This document shows positions 35,986 through 46,520 of a DNA stretch of 64,000 nt, piece after piece; position 1 is the stretch's first letter; every line of letters begins with the position of its first letter. The notes beneath the pieces are model-generated. The model saw only the letters and a list, made by a program, of their open reading frames with translations. It had not been told where the DNA came from and searched no databases. Location: the NCBI GenBank assembly GCA_943787225.1, contig CALSLP010000002.1, positions 62,001 through 126,000 of the forward strand, in the 5' to 3' direction. Source of the DNA: an uncultured Alphaproteobacteria bacterium (GTDB taxonomy: Bacteria; Pseudomonadota; Alphaproteobacteria; MPNO01; UBA2964). The translations under genes were made by a program, and so were the position numbers.

Positions 35986-37261
35986 TTATTCGAAAATCGA
36001 CAGCTGCGATTCCATGTCATCGATACGCATTGGAAAATCGATGCCGTCACGGGCATTCATAATCTTAGTTGGCGCTATGAAAGCAAGATCACGCTGCAAA
36101 TCCATCGCAAATCGGGCGCTGAACCCTGCTTTCCAGGCAAGAGCCACAATCGTTTTGACGCTTTTAACCCGAACCATACGTTCGACAGTCGGCATGGGGA
36201 TACTGGCCCGCAGTGCCAAGGCCGCGATGACGAATTCGTAATCCTTATTGTCTAAGGCTGCAGCGACTACGTCATCCGTTAGTGCCTGCTTATCGAACAA
36301 GCGTTTCGCCCTATAGCGCGGTGCCTCGTGACTCTCAGCCGCACCAATCGATTTCTTTTTTGAAGCGGTTGCAGCTTCAGTCCTTTGTAGCGTTGCCATG
36401 ACGCGCGCAGAAGGCTGATCACTTCGCGCCTCGATTGCCCGGTTCATACGGGCAGCGACCTTGCTGTCAATTTCCCGGCACCCACAAAGTTTGGCCAGTA
36501 GAGGCGCGGCAACAAAGCGGACCAAGCGAACAAGTAAATTATCAGAAAGGTCACGTCGCTCGACCAACGCTGATTGAATTTCCGGAACTGTTTCCGCCTT
36601 ATGGACGATCTTTTCCAGCACCGGTTCGGACAGTGAAATGTTGTTGTTTTCGGCGAGCCGTGACATCGCAACCGGACAGTCATCACTGATCAATATGTCA
36701 CACAAATGTGGTGAAACTGTTTCCCGCTCGGCAATGGCACATTTGGCCCAATCAGGCGCCCCATCTTCGATTAATGCTGTGAAGATCTTCTTCCGTTAGA
36801 ATGGGTGACCCGGACAGAACCGGCGCGGCGACTTCCTGATCAGTATCTCGAGCCAATCCCATAACAATCTCGCGGGGTGCGTCAGACCGGGACCTAAAGG
36901 CTTCGGACAATATTCGGCGTACACTCACCACCTTGTCCCGCAGCAATGTTTCGAGGATAGTAAAAACCATACGCCACAAATTGCGCTTCGCTTCGTCCTC
37001 CAACCCTTCACCAACGATCTTGCGCGCCAATGCACAGCGAACCGACACGTCGTCATCACGCGACAACATGACATCTGCTTGGTTCGGTGTTGAGGGGTTC
37101 TCGGCAACAAGCCGACGGATTTCTATCTCGCCTTTTTCAGCCAGGAAATAGAGTACCTCGGGCGGCGTGGCAGGATCAGAGGCCAGCGCTTTTCGCGCCG
37201 CACTGTCATCACTTTGCAGGATACCGCCTAACTCTTGGTACTGGTTGGCTGCCCTTGCCAT
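35986..37261 (-). CDS. DUF2336 domain-containing protein, one frameshift
   Basis: About 424 residues when read across one indel. The N-terminal half (from ATG 37261) has HEAT-like repeats with the recurrent pattern L-A-x-D-P-x-T-P-P-E-V-L and L-V-A-E-N-P-S-T-P. The second half has the helical DUF2336 core ending in F-A-M-D-L-Q. The break follows L-T-E-E-D-L, where an extra base after CTT (36781) occurs. Without it the text continues T-A-L-I-E-D-G-A-P-D-W-A-K-C. DUF2336 is largely alphaproteobacterial and of unknown function. It lies upstream of the EamA operon on the same strand. Confidence 0.82.
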
Positions 37262-37372
37262 GGTTCACCTCGTATATTGAGGTGAATGCTACCGAAACAG
37301 CCTTAAAATTTCGTTTCTGAAGTTGCCACGCCTTGGTTGCACATTAGTGACAAGCAGTTGGATTAAAGCTCT

Positions 37373-38407
37373 TTATCCAACTGCTGTCGCGCTCGTATCC
37401 CGCGCCGTCAACTCAAATGCTTCGGCCAGAAGTTCATAGGAGCGGAAACGCGCCTCCAATGTCGGGCACATCGTCAAAATGACAAACTCGTCAACATCAT
37501 AGAGCTTGCCAGTCGTTAACATCTTTTCCCGTACCTGCTCGCCGGTACCCCAAAAACAACGCTGACGATTATAACTTCTGAGGGCTTCTTCTTGCGGCGG
37601 ATACACATAGGCTTCCGCCTCTTCAATAGACGGCACAGGCGCTGCCAGTCCCTTGCGTTGCCGCACAGAGGAAAGATCACGGCATTTCATCAAATGCTCG
37701 GCTTCCTCTTCAGTGTCGGCAGCCATTGCAAACACGCCAATATTGACGACAGGTTCCGGCCAGGCCTCTGAGGGCCGATAGTTGTCACGATAGGCCGCAA
37801 CAGCCTGTGGCCCACCCTCCGCAACAATGAAATGGGCGAAGGAAAATGGTACCCCAAAATAAGCAGCCATTGAGGCACTTTGATCGCTTGAGCCCAGCAT
37901 CCAGACATCCGGCACGGTTGGGCCGGCGGGCATCGCCCGAACATTGGCAAAGGGATGATCATCCGGAAGGTTGCCACCAAGGTAGCCCATCATGTCGCGA
38001 ACCTGCGTCGGATAGTGTTCTGCGCCCAGCGCGCCCGGCCCGGTTTGTAGCGCCTGATCAGTCACCCGGTCACTTCCCGGCGCGCGACCAATCCCGAGAT
38101 CAATCCGCCCCGGATATAAGGTCTCTATCGTGCGGAATGTTTCTGCCACCTTCAAAGGGCTGTAATGGGTCAGCATGATCCCACCAGACCCAACCCGTAT
38201 TCCCTGCGTCCGGCCTGCGATCTGCGGAATCATTATCTCAGGCGCCGCACCGGCCAGACCATTGCTGCTGTGATGCTCGGCAAGCCAGTAACGGTGGTAA
38301 CCGAGTCTGTCGACATGTTCGGCTAGCGCCAACGTATCGGCGACGGCATCTGCGGGTGTTGCACCGGTTCGTATCGGCGATTGGTCAAGAACACTGAGTA
38401 AAGTCAT
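37373..38407 (-). CDS. LLM class flavin-dependent oxidoreductase (bacterial luciferase-like)
   Basis: A 344-residue F420/FMN-type TIM-barrel monooxygenase-like protein. Y-W-L-A-E-H-H near residues 41-47, R-V-G-S-G-G-I-M-L-T-H-Y-S-P near 72-85 and D-L-G-I-G-R-A-P-G-S-D near 104-114 are diagnostic of the MsnO8/YhbW-like branch. The start at ATG 38407 is divergent from the MFS gene with a gap of 79 nt. The substrate is unknown. Confidence 0.9.
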   Translation of the reverse strand: MTLLSVLDQSPIRTGATPADAVADTLALAEHVDRLGYHRYWLAEHHSSNGLAGAAPEIMIPQIAGRTQGIRVGSGGIMLTHYSPLKVAETFRTIETLYPGRIDLGIGRAPGSDRVTDQALQTGPGALGAEHYPTQVRDMMGYLGGNLPDDHPFANVRAMPAGPTVPDVWMLGSSDQSASMAAYFGVPFSFAHFIVAEGGPQAVAAYRDNYRPSEAWPEPVVNIGVFAMAADTEEEAEHLMKCRDLSSVRQRKGLAAPVPSIEEAEAYVYPPQEEALRSYNRQRCFWGTGEQVREKMLTTGKLYDVDEFVILTMCPTLEARFRSYELLAEAFELTARDTSATAVG

Positions 38408-38486
38408 GAGATCATTTTAAACATAGTTGTGAATGATTGCACCGGATAGCCTTGGCGGGGTCCGGCGCGCCGCATAGAGTGCATCA

Positions 38487-39920
38487 ATGACAGATCAATC
38501 GCCGCCCGAAAACAGCCCCGCGCCAAAAAAAGCCGGATGGCTGGATTTATTTCGGGAAGGCCGTGCCCCATATACGGTTTTGCTTAATCTAGGTATCGCG
38601 CTACATGCCATCGATATCTTCATTATTACCACGATTATGCCAACCGTCGTCGAAGACATCGGCGGCATCTCTTACTACGCCTGGACGTCGATGCTCTATA
38701 TGGTCGGGACCATCGTCGGCGCCGCCGCAGGCGGGCATCTCCGTGCCCGATTGGGGACCCGGCGCGGCTATTTCTGGGGTGGGTTAATCCTGCTCGTCGG
38801 TACGGTGGCCTGTGCTATTCCACCGGATATGACGACATTGCTGGCCGCCCGTGTCATCAAAGGCGTTGGAGGTGGTCTCGTGATCGCCCAATCAATGGCG
38901 CTGGTGAGCGACCTCTATACCCCGTCAATTCGCACCCGGATTCTTGCTACGGTCTCGACGACCTGGAGCGTCGCCGCCTTATTTGGTCCAGGAATTGGTG
39001 GTGTCTTCGCCGAGCTGGAATGGTGGCGCGGCGCCTTCTGGGGACAAGCGCCGTTCGTCATCGCCTTTTTGATCATGGCCTGGAAGCTTGTGCCAGATCA
39101 GGACAGCACACCCTCCCACAGACGATTTCCCTGGCGGCGCCTTTTGATGCTGGCAGCGGGTGTTTTAGCAGCAGGGCTTACCAACCAATACAAGATGCTC
39201 CTCACGAGTGCGGGTTTGATCTTACTGGCAGTGTTTCTGGTGTGGCTGACTTTCCGACGTGACGGAGCGTCCGACACCAAGATCTTCCCGAGCCATGCTC
39301 TTTCTTTGTTTACGCCTGTAGGGCTCGCTTACTGGTCTTATTTTTTGATCTCCGCAACGCATACGACCTTGCTGATCTTTGCGCCGCTGTTTTTGCAAAT
39401 CCTGCACAACGTAACGCCGCTTCTCCTCGGCTATCTATCGCTGGTCTTTTCGATTGGCTGGTCCATCGGCTCTATCGTAGCAGCTAGCTGGACCGGCAAA
39501 TGGGAACGTCACGGGTCGGCGGCGGGAATGTTATTCGCATCAATCACAACGGTGGCCTTCACTTTCTCAATCCTGTCTGGAACCATCTTCATGGTGACAG
39601 TATGGAGCGCCCTGATAGGCCTCGGCATCGGCGCCACAAACGTCCTGATGACCAATTACGGCATGGGCGTCGCCCGCGAAGGAGAAGAAGCCATCACCGC
39701 CGGATCAATGCCAACCATCCGATCCCTCGGTGTTGCTTTTGGGGCCGCCGCTGCAGGCCTGGTTGCCAATAGTGCTGGTCTCGATGAAGGTATGTCCAAA
39801 GAAACGGTATATCGTGTCGCCGCCTGGGTTCTCGGCTTTACCGCCTTGATCCCCGCCATCGCCGCCTTGATATGCCTGCGGGCGACAAGCTGGGGCTGGA
39901 AATTTCGGACCGGGCGCTAG
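38487..39920 (+). CDS. MFS transporter, DHA2-like drug efflux family
   Basis: A 477-residue polytopic protein with about 14 hydrophobic segments. Motif A-like G-G-H-L-R-A-R-L-G-T-R-R-G and motif C-like G-P-G-I-G-G-V-F-A are visible. D-I-F-I-I-T-T-I-M-P-T-V near residue 38 is the DHA2 motif D1. A basic, Pro-rich N-terminal tail precedes helix 1. It is divergent from the LLM oxidoreductase and 55 nt before a dehydrogenase gene. Confidence 0.88.
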   Translation: MTDQSPPENSPAPKKAGWLDLFREGRAPYTVLLNLGIALHAIDIFIITTIMPTVVEDIGGISYYAWTSMLYMVGTIVGAAAGGHLRARLGTRRGYFWGGLILLVGTVACAIPPDMTTLLAARVIKGVGGGLVIAQSMALVSDLYTPSIRTRILATVSTTWSVAALFGPGIGGVFAELEWWRGAFWGQAPFVIAFLIMAWKLVPDQDSTPSHRRFPWRRLLMLAAGVLAAGLTNQYKMLLTSAGLILLAVFLVWLTFRRDGASDTKIFPSHALSLFTPVGLAYWSYFLISATHTTLLIFAPLFLQILHNVTPLLLGYLSLVFSIGWSIGSIVAASWTGKWERHGSAAGMLFASITTVAFTFSILSGTIFMVTVWSALIGLGIGATNVLMTNYGMGVAREGEEAITAGSMPTIRSLGVAFGAAAAGLVANSAGLDEGMSKETVYRVAAWVLGFTALIPAIAALICLRATSWGWKFRTGR

Positions 39921-39975
39921 CCTCCACGTCCCAGCATCATACTATTGAGAAAAGTACATATAGGAGGAGTCGACC

Positions 39976-40872
39976 ATGACGATCAGAACTGTCGCCATAT
40001 TGAGCCCCGGGGAAATGGGCGCTGCAACCGGCAAGGCGTTTCAGGAGCACGGCTTCTATATCATCACCGCCCTCGAAGGCCGTAGCGAAACGTCCCGTAA
40101 GCGCGCCGCCGCCGCCGGGTTTCGCGACTGTGGTTCGATTGCCTCTGTCTTGGCTGAGGCTGATATCGTGTTCTCTATTTTGCCCCCCGGGGATGCACTG
40201 GCACAGGCCAAGCGCGTCGCAGCGGCCATGAAAGAGACCGGTCACACGCCACCCTATTTCGATTGCAATGCGGTATCTCCAGAGACCGCAGCACAGATCG
40301 GCAACGTTATTGAAGCGGCCGGCGCCGCCTATATCGACGGCGGCATTGTGGGCAATCCTCCCGGCGCTTCTGTGCCAACACGCTTCTTTGTCAGCGGGAG
40401 CGGCGCCGAAGAAATGAATATTTTTGACGGTAAGGGCGTCGATATCAAACAATGTGGCCCTGAAGCCGGGAAAGCCTCCGCTATTAAGATGTGTTATGCC
40501 GGTATCACGAAAGGCACCAGCGCTTTGCATGCTGCGATGCTGATGGCGGCTGAAAAACTTGGTATCGCCGACGATCTTCATGACGAGCTCACCTATAGCC
40601 AGAGCGCCATGTATAAACGCATGGAAGCCCTTACGTCGGCCCTGCCAGCCGTCTCAGACCGTTATATTGGCGAAATGGAAGAGATTGCGAAAACCATGGG
40701 AGCTATTGGCATGCCCACCGGGTTTCATGATGGTTCTGCGGAGCTCTACAGGTTGATGACCAAATCCCCTTATGCGTCAGAAATCCGCGAGACCGTCGAT
40801 AAGAGCCGGACGATGCGTCAGACAGTTCAAGGCTGCGCCGCTGCCATCGGCAACAAAGCCGCTGGCGAATAA
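39976..40872 (+). CDS. NAD(P)-dependent dehydrogenase with DUF1932 C-terminal domain
   Basis: A 298-residue protein of the 6-phosphogluconate/3-hydroxyisobutyrate dehydrogenase superfamily. The Rossmann start is V-A-I-L-S-P-G-E-M-G-A, and the catalytic-region Lys lies in the S-A-I-K-M-C-Y-A-G segment near residue 174. The C-terminal helical part matches DUF1932. AGGAGGA lies 9 nt before the ATG. These proteins act on beta-hydroxyacids. The specific substrate is unknown. Confidence 0.86.
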   Translation: MTIRTVAILSPGEMGAATGKAFQEHGFYIITALEGRSETSRKRAAAAGFRDCGSIASVLAEADIVFSILPPGDALAQAKRVAAAMKETGHTPPYFDCNAVSPETAAQIGNVIEAAGAAYIDGGIVGNPPGASVPTRFFVSGSGAEEMNIFDGKGVDIKQCGPEAGKASAIKMCYAGITKGTSALHAAMLMAAEKLGIADDLHDELTYSQSAMYKRMEALTSALPAVSDRYIGEMEEIAKTMGAIGMPTGFHDGSAELYRLMTKSPYASEIRETVDKSRTMRQTVQGCAAAIGNKAAGE

Positions 40873-40887
40873 ATTTTACCGCCACCA

Positions 40888-41637
40888 ATGTCACAAATAT
40901 CTTTATCAAACAGCACAACGGTTACGCTACCAAGCGGCAAGACCGCTCTCGTCGAGATCAGGCGAAGTCCCCGCGCCCGCCGATTGACGCTACGCATTGC
41001 GCCAGGCACAGGTCAGGCAGAGCTCGTTCTCCCTGGCCGCCTTTCAGAGAAAAAGGGAATTGCCTTTCTCCACGACAAAACCGACTGGCTCGAAGAACGG
41101 CTGGCAAAATACCCTGACCCGATCCCGTTCGAAGATGGGCAAATCGTCCCGTTCATGGGTGAGCCTCTGACCATATGCCACCGCAATGCCAAACGGGCCG
41201 ACGTTCAAAGGGAGGGCAATCAATTAATCGTTGCCGCCCCGGAAGCCCGCATCTCCAAGGCAGTTCAGGACTGGTATCGGCGAGAAGCTGGCTGCGAAAT
41301 CACCCTCTGTGCCAAACAAAAATCAAAGATGCTTGGGACGCCCTATGGCCGGCTAACCATCCGGGATACCAAGAGCCGGTGGGGCAGCTGCTCAGCAAAA
41401 GGCGACCTTAATTTCTCCTGGCGGGTCGTCATGGCACCCAGCTACGTGCTGGATTATCTGGTCGCCCATGAAGTTGCCCATCTCGCGGAAATGAATCATT
41501 CAAAAAGTTTCTGGCACATTGTCGAGCATCTGTCTGACGACTTCGAAAAGGGTCGAAACTGGCTACGCCTGAACGGCCATGAGCTTCATCGCTACGGTGT
41601 CGAATTGCCCGCTCGTGAGAATCGAGAATCCGAGTAG
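40888..41637 (+). CDS. YgjP/SprT-like zinc metallopeptidase domain protein (DUF45, M48-type)
   Basis: A 249-residue protein. The zinc motif is H-E-V-A-H near residues 195-199 with a third ligand in M-N-H-S-K-S-F-W. Upstream, S-R-W-G-S-C-S and L-N-F-S-W-R are characteristic of the YgjP/DUF45 family. There is no signal peptide, so it is cytosolic. The 3' end overlaps the convergent EamA gene by 46 bp, which suggests that one C-terminus could be shorter than drawn. Confidence 0.87.
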   Translation: MSQISLSNSTTVTLPSGKTALVEIRRSPRARRLTLRIAPGTGQAELVLPGRLSEKKGIAFLHDKTDWLEERLAKYPDPIPFEDGQIVPFMGEPLTICHRNAKRADVQREGNQLIVAAPEARISKAVQDWYRREAGCEITLCAKQKSKMLGTPYGRLTIRDTKSRWGSCSAKGDLNFSWRVVMAPSYVLDYLVAHEVAHLAEMNHSKSFWHIVEHLSDDFEKGRNWLRLNGHELHRYGVELPARENRESE

Positions 41638-42510
41638 GAATTATAGAAGACCGCCGAGAAAATAACGACGGCACCGACGCCTACCCAGATTTCCGGCACC
41701 TGATCAAAGAAGAAATAACCAATCAAGCTGGCCCAAATGACCTTGGTGAAATCAGCGGGTAGAACAAGCGTCGCATCAGCCTTTCGGAAAGCCTCAGTTA
41801 ACGCGAGCTGTGAAATCGTTCCAAAAATCGCAATCCCGGCCAGCCACACCAATTGCTCAGCTGTCGGCCATTGCCAAAAGAATATGGCGAACATAAAGGC
41901 GATAGGCGTTTGCAAGAAGGCTTGAATAGAGAGCCACCGTCACGGAAGACTCCGTACGGGTCAGAACCTTGATCACAACCAAGGCAACCGCCCATAACGT
42001 GTTGGATATCAGAACCATTAAGGCTCCGAGGGAAACCACCTGTATACCTGGTCGCAAAATTATCACGGCGCCAGCAACACCGATCCCAAGCGCAATCCAC
42101 CGATGCAGAGTCATGCGTTCCCGCAAGAAAAGGACTGCACCGACAGTCGCAAATAGCGGCGCCGTCAAACCAAGCGAGACGACTTTGGCCAGGGGTTCCA
42201 GACTTAATCCGTAAAAAAAAGCCAGCATTGCCAGCACATTCAGGACGGACCGCAATACATGCAAACCGAACTTTCGAGTGATCAAGGGGCGCAGCCCGCC
42301 ACGCAGAAAGAGGGCGGACATAAAAATCAGGCCGAGCAATTGCCGGAAAAAGGCAATTTCAAAGACGTGGAGATTACTATGCGACAGATGCTGGACAGCC
42401 CCGTTCGCCCCGGATATGGATGCTGCCGAGCCAAGCATAAACCCGACTCCTTTGGCACCATCAGGCGCCGAGCCAAATAGCGCGGATAATCGGGTCTTTA
42501 TATTGGCCAT
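41592..42510 (-). CDS. EamA/DMT family transporter, one frameshift
   Basis: Ten-helix DMT exporter. The frame from ATG 42510 runs to V-A-L-Y-S-S-L-L, then should continue Q-T-P-I-A-F-M-F-A-I-F-F-W in another frame. One extra base directly after CTT (41913, CTT[G]CAA on the coding strand) explains it. Repeat 1 ends with V-A-G-A-V-I-I-L-R-P-G. Repeat 2 has D-F-T-K-V-I-W-A-S. Corrected length is about 305 residues. It is divergent from queA with a 112-nt gap. Confidence 0.86.
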
Positions 42511-42622
42511 TTATGAAACGTTGTGTGCAGGGCCTTTCCCCTATCACGTTTCTTAGGAGATGGCACAGCTTTGCTGAAATCTGTTAAACAACGCTAAGAA
42601 TACGCAGTAGCCTGAAAAGACC

Positions 42623-43655
42623 ATGAAAACCGACGCCTTCGATTTCGATCTACCCAAAGAGTTGATCGCCCAGGAGCCCGCCATCCCGCGCGACTCAGCC
42701 CGCCTGCTCCATGTCGACGAAGATCTCGCTGATCTTGCGGTTCGGGATTTGCCAAACCTGGTAAATCCCGGCGATGTATTGGTCGTCAATAACACCAAAG
42801 TAATCCCTGCCCGCTTGCGTGGACGCCGGGGCGAGGCCTCGATCGAGATCACCTTGCATAAGCGAAACGGTGATGAAACCTGGTGCGCCTTTGCCCGCCC
42901 AGCAAAACGCCTGCGCGACGGTGACATGATAGCGTTTTCAGAAAACTTCTCCGCCACCGTCATTGAAAAAAGAGACGGCGGTGAGATTCTTGTCGGTTTC
43001 TCAGGACAGGAGGTTTTCAGCGGTCTCGCGGCAAATGGCTTCATGCCACTCCCCCCTTATATTGCCCGCAAAGAGGGAAGCCGAGAAACCGACCGGCAAG
43101 ATTATCAGACTGTCTATGCGGCCACAGCGGGTGCTGTCGCCGCACCAACCGCAGGACTCCATTTCACAGACACACTGCTATCAAAAATCAGAAATGCCGG
43201 TGTCGACGTCGTTGAACTCACCTTACATGTCGGCGCGGGCACCTTCCTCCCGGTTAAGGTCGAGGATACCGACGAGCACAAGATGCATTCTGAATGGGGA
43301 CAGCTGGATGAAACAGCCGTTCAACGAATTATGGAAGCGCGACAAGCCGGGGGCAAAGTAATGGCTTGCGGCACCACAGCACTTCGGCTCCTGGAGTCCG
43401 CCGCGCCAGCTGTTGGAGAGCTTGCTCCCTTTAAGGGCGATACTGATATATTTATTACGCCAGGCTATAAGTTTCGGATTGTCGATAGATTGATGACAAA
43501 TTTTCATCTGCCCTGTTCAACACTCTTCATGTTGGTTTCTGCCTTCTCAGGCCTTGGACCGAATGAAGTCTGCCTACGCCCATGCCGTCCAATCGGGATA
43601 TCGCTTCTATTCCTATGGCGACGCCTGTTTGCTGGAGAAAAACGAACCATCATGA
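42623..43655 (+). CDS. queA: S-adenosylmethionine:tRNA ribosyltransferase-isomerase, one frameshift
   Basis: QueA transfers and isomerises the ribosyl group of SAM onto 7-aminomethyl-7-deazaguanine in tRNA, giving epoxyqueuosine. Family blocks are clear: F-D-L-P-K-E-L-I-A near the start, A-P-T-A-G-L-H-F near the middle, T-N-F-H-L-P-x-S-T-L near the end. After A-F-S-G-L the frame breaks. Skipping one G at 43556 gives [10 protein letters not shown] and the usual [12 protein letters not shown] end, 343 residues. Its TGA then overlaps the tgt ATG (ATGA). Without this correction the frame falsely fuses into tgt. Confidence 0.93.
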
Positions 43656-44756
43656 CCGCAAACGGCACCAGTTTCGAGCTTATCGCCACTGACGGCGCCG
43701 CCCGCCGGGGCCGTCTATCGACCGCGCATGGCGATATAAATACACCGGCTTTTATGCCTGTAGGCACGGCCGGAACCGTAAAAGCCATGATGCCGGAAGA
43801 CGTCGCGGCAACGGGTGCCGAGATAATCCTGGGTAACACCTACCATCTGATGCTTGCGGCCAACCGCAGAACGGGTCGCCACGCTCGGTGGATTGCATCG
43901 TTTTATGAATTGGCCCAAACCAATCCTCACGGATTCCGGTGGGTATCAGGTGTTCTCGCTCTCCAAACGCCGCTCGATCAACGAACAGGGTGTCATCTTC
44001 CAGTCCCATATTGATGGCGCAAAAATCGAACTGACGCCCGAACGGTCCATCGAGATCCAAAATTTGCTGGGCTCAAACATCACCATGGTTCTTGATGAAT
44101 GCACTGAATGGCCAATCACTGAAAAAGACGCCCGCAAATCAATGGAGCTTTCCATGCGTTGGGCGGCGCGCTGCAAAGAAGCATTTGAAGCACGACCAGG
44201 CTACGGATTGTTTGGCATCGTTCAGGGAAGCATGTATCGCGAGCTGCGCCATGAATCTGCTGCCAGGCTGATCGAAACTGGTTTTGATGGATACGCCGTT
44301 GGGGGTCTTGCTATCGGTGAACCGCAAGACGTCATGTTTGAAGTCCTCGACTATACGGTCCCGAGCCTGCCCCAAGAACGACCACATTATCTGATGGGCG
44401 TCGGCAAGCCGGGCGATATCGTCGGCGCCGTGCAGCGCGGGATCGATATGTTCGATTGCGTGATCCCCACCCGGTCCGGTCGAACCGGACAAGCCTTCGT
44501 CCGCGGCGGCTCACTTAACCTGCGAAATGCAAAACATACGGAAGACCCACGGCCGCTTGATGCAGCCTGTAGCTGTCGCGTTTGCACCCATTACAGCCGC
44601 GCCTATCTTCATCATCTTATTAAGGCCGGAGAAATGCTGGCAGGAATGCTTTTGACGCTGCATAACCTGCACTATTATCAGACCTTGATGGCTGGGATGC
44701 GGGATGCAATTGAGACTGGAACGCTGAGCAATTTTGTGGCCAGGTTTGATAGCTGA
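43652..44756 (+). CDS. tgt: tRNA-guanine transglycosylase, one frameshift
   Basis: Tgt exchanges G34 of GUN-anticodon tRNAs for preQ1. The N-terminus ([10 protein letters not shown]) and G-N-T-Y-H-L-M-L are in one frame. Skipping one G at 43856, directly after CTT, continues R-P-T-A-E-R-V. The catalytic Asp residues are in T-D-S-G-G-Y-Q-V and F-D-C-V-I-P-T-R. The zinc site is C-S-C-R-V-C...H near the C-terminus. Corrected length is 367 residues. It lies in the queA-tgt-queF-queG operon. Confidence 0.94.
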
Positions 44757-44809
44757 ACAGGAAATCGGTTCTATCGTGTCGGAAACTAATTAGAGGACGG
44801 AGTTGCTCA

Positions 44810-45274
44810 ATGACCTCAGATAACAATGAAACATTGACGCAGCTGGGGGCGCATACACCCCTGCCCGCCTCACCCGAAGACGCCATCCTGGAGCGGGTTG
44901 GCAATCCACAAGCGGGCACAATGTATCTCGCCCGTTTCACCTGTCCCGAATTCACCAGCCTGTGCCCCGTTACGGGCCAGCCCGATTTCGCACATCTTGT
45001 CATCGACTATGCACCCAATGACTGGATTGTCGAAAGCAAGTCATTAAAGCTTTATCTCGGCTCCTTCCGGAATCACGGGGCCTTTCATGAAGATTGCACG
45101 GTTGGCATCGCGAAAAAATTAGAAGAACTGCTCTCACCGCATTGGCTCAGAATTGGCGGCTATTGGTATCCGCGAGGCGGCATGCCGATCGACGTATTCT
45201 ATCAAACGGGTCAGCCTCCCGCAGATTTGTGGATTCCAGATCAGGGCGTCCCCACCTATCGCGGGCGCGGGTGA
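44810..45274 (+). CDS. queF: NADPH-dependent 7-cyano-7-deazaguanine reductase
   Basis: A 154-residue unimodular QueF, which reduces preQ0 to preQ1. The active-site Cys is in [10 protein letters not shown] near residues 44-53. The substrate-binding E-S-K-S-L-K-L-Y and F-R-N-H-G-A-F-H-E segments follow. It sits 54 nt after tgt and overlaps queG by 4 bp (GTGA). Confidence 0.95.
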   Translation: MTSDNNETLTQLGAHTPLPASPEDAILERVGNPQAGTMYLARFTCPEFTSLCPVTGQPDFAHLVIDYAPNDWIVESKSLKLYLGSFRNHGAFHEDCTVGIAKKLEELLSPHWLRIGGYWYPRGGMPIDVFYQTGQPPADLWIPDQGVPTYRGRG

Positions 45275-46407
45275 GCAAACCACAGACAGACAAAGCGGCC
45301 ACAACGGCAGCGATCAGAGATCGTGCTCTTGAATTGGGTTTTGACGTTGTCGGGTTCGCGCCAGCAGCACTTGGCGACAATGCGAGAGACCGTCTCTCCG
45401 ATTATATTTCAAATGGCTATCACGGCGATATGGGCTGGTTGGCTGAACGCACGCAGCAACGATCACAACCAACGGATCTCTGGCCAGAGGCGAAAAGTGT
45501 CATCGTTGTCGGCTTGAATTATGGCCCGGCGGGCGACCCGCTTGAAGTGCTCGAGAAACCAGAACGCGGCGCAATATCGATCTACGCCCGTGGGCGAGAT
45601 TATCACGACGTCGCCAAGAAAAAACTCCGGGTTCTCGCACGCTATATCGCCGACAACCTCAACGGCGATGTAAAACTTTTTGTCGACACCGCCCCGGTGA
45701 TGGAGAAACCTCTTGCCGCAAAAGCGGGCCTTGGATGGCAGGGCAAACACACTAACCTGGTGTCAAAGTCCGCTGGCTCCTGGCTCTTCCTTGGCGAAAT
45801 ATACACAACCTTGGCTCTGGCCAACGAGCAAGAGGCCGTAGACAATTGCGGTAGTTGCTCGCAATGCCTTACAGCTTGTCCTACAAACGCCTTCCCGGCA
45901 CCCTACAAGCTTGATGCCCGTCGCTGCATTTCCTATCTAACGATCGAACATAAAGGCCACATTCCGCTGGAGTTCAGGGAAGCCATTGGAAACCGTATTT
46001 ACGGTTGCGACGATTGTCTCGCTGTCTGCCCATGGAACAAATTTGCGCACTTAACCAATGAGCCTGAACTAGAGGCGCGGCTTGAACTTCGTTGGCCACG
46101 GCTTGGCGATCTCGTACAACTTGACGACACCACTTTTCGACAGGTCTTCTCAGGGTCTCCAGTCAAACGTCTGGGTCGAGACCGATTCATCCGCAATGTA
46201 CTCATTGCCATAGGCAATAGCGGCATATCCCAGTTAATTCCCCATGTCGACGCTAAATTAAACGACGAGTCACCTTTAGTAAGGGCGATGGCAATATGGG
46301 CACTCTCACGTCTCGTCTCGCCTAGATTATTCAAGAAATCGCGCGAATTTCATCGAGCCGATGAGATCGATATTGAAGTCCAACGAGAATGGAATACCGT
46401 CGGTTAA
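45271..46407 (+). CDS. queG: Epoxyqueuosine reductase
   Basis: A 378-residue cobalamin- and Fe-S-dependent enzyme catalysing the last step of queuosine synthesis, epoxyqueuosine to queuosine. Two [4Fe-4S] sites are visible: [12 protein letters not shown] and [13 protein letters not shown]. The active-site region [10 protein letters not shown] is intact. The C-terminal HEAT-like extension ([13 protein letters not shown]) is also typical. GTG 45271 overlaps the queF stop. A longer open frame to 45094 lies inside queF. Confidence 0.94.
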   Translation: MSKPQTDKAATTAAIRDRALELGFDVVGFAPAALGDNARDRLSDYISNGYHGDMGWLAERTQQRSQPTDLWPEAKSVIVVGLNYGPAGDPLEVLEKPERGAISIYARGRDYHDVAKKKLRVLARYIADNLNGDVKLFVDTAPVMEKPLAAKAGLGWQGKHTNLVSKSAGSWLFLGEIYTTLALANEQEAVDNCGSCSQCLTACPTNAFPAPYKLDARRCISYLTIEHKGHIPLEFREAIGNRIYGCDDCLAVCPWNKFAHLTNEPELEARLELRWPRLGDLVQLDDTTFRQVFSGSPVKRLGRDRFIRNVLIAIGNSGISQLIPHVDAKLNDESPLVRAMAIWALSRLVSPRLFKKSREFHRADEIDIEVQREWNTVG

Positions 46408-46520
46408 CGCGAACGCATTTTGACATCTGTCGCATTATACTGTCGGTATATTTTACACCTTGTATTATCTCCTTTTTCCCTGCGGTTATAACCGCTTGGA
46501 ATCAATCATTTTAACGGGAA

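Noticed and set aside
22285..43856. Genome-wide programmed +1 frameshifting or altered decoding at CTT
   Set aside because: Many CTT codons in intact genes (for example early in the first UbiD gene) are read normally, and other shifts occur at unrelated codons. Kept only as a low-probability alternative.
42623..44014. Apparent QueA-Tgt fusion protein of 463 residues
   Set aside because: The joint arises from an extra G in queA. The other frame gives the proper QueA C-terminus and an ATGA overlap with tgt, and a second indel breaks tgt inside G-N-T-Y-H-L-M-L.
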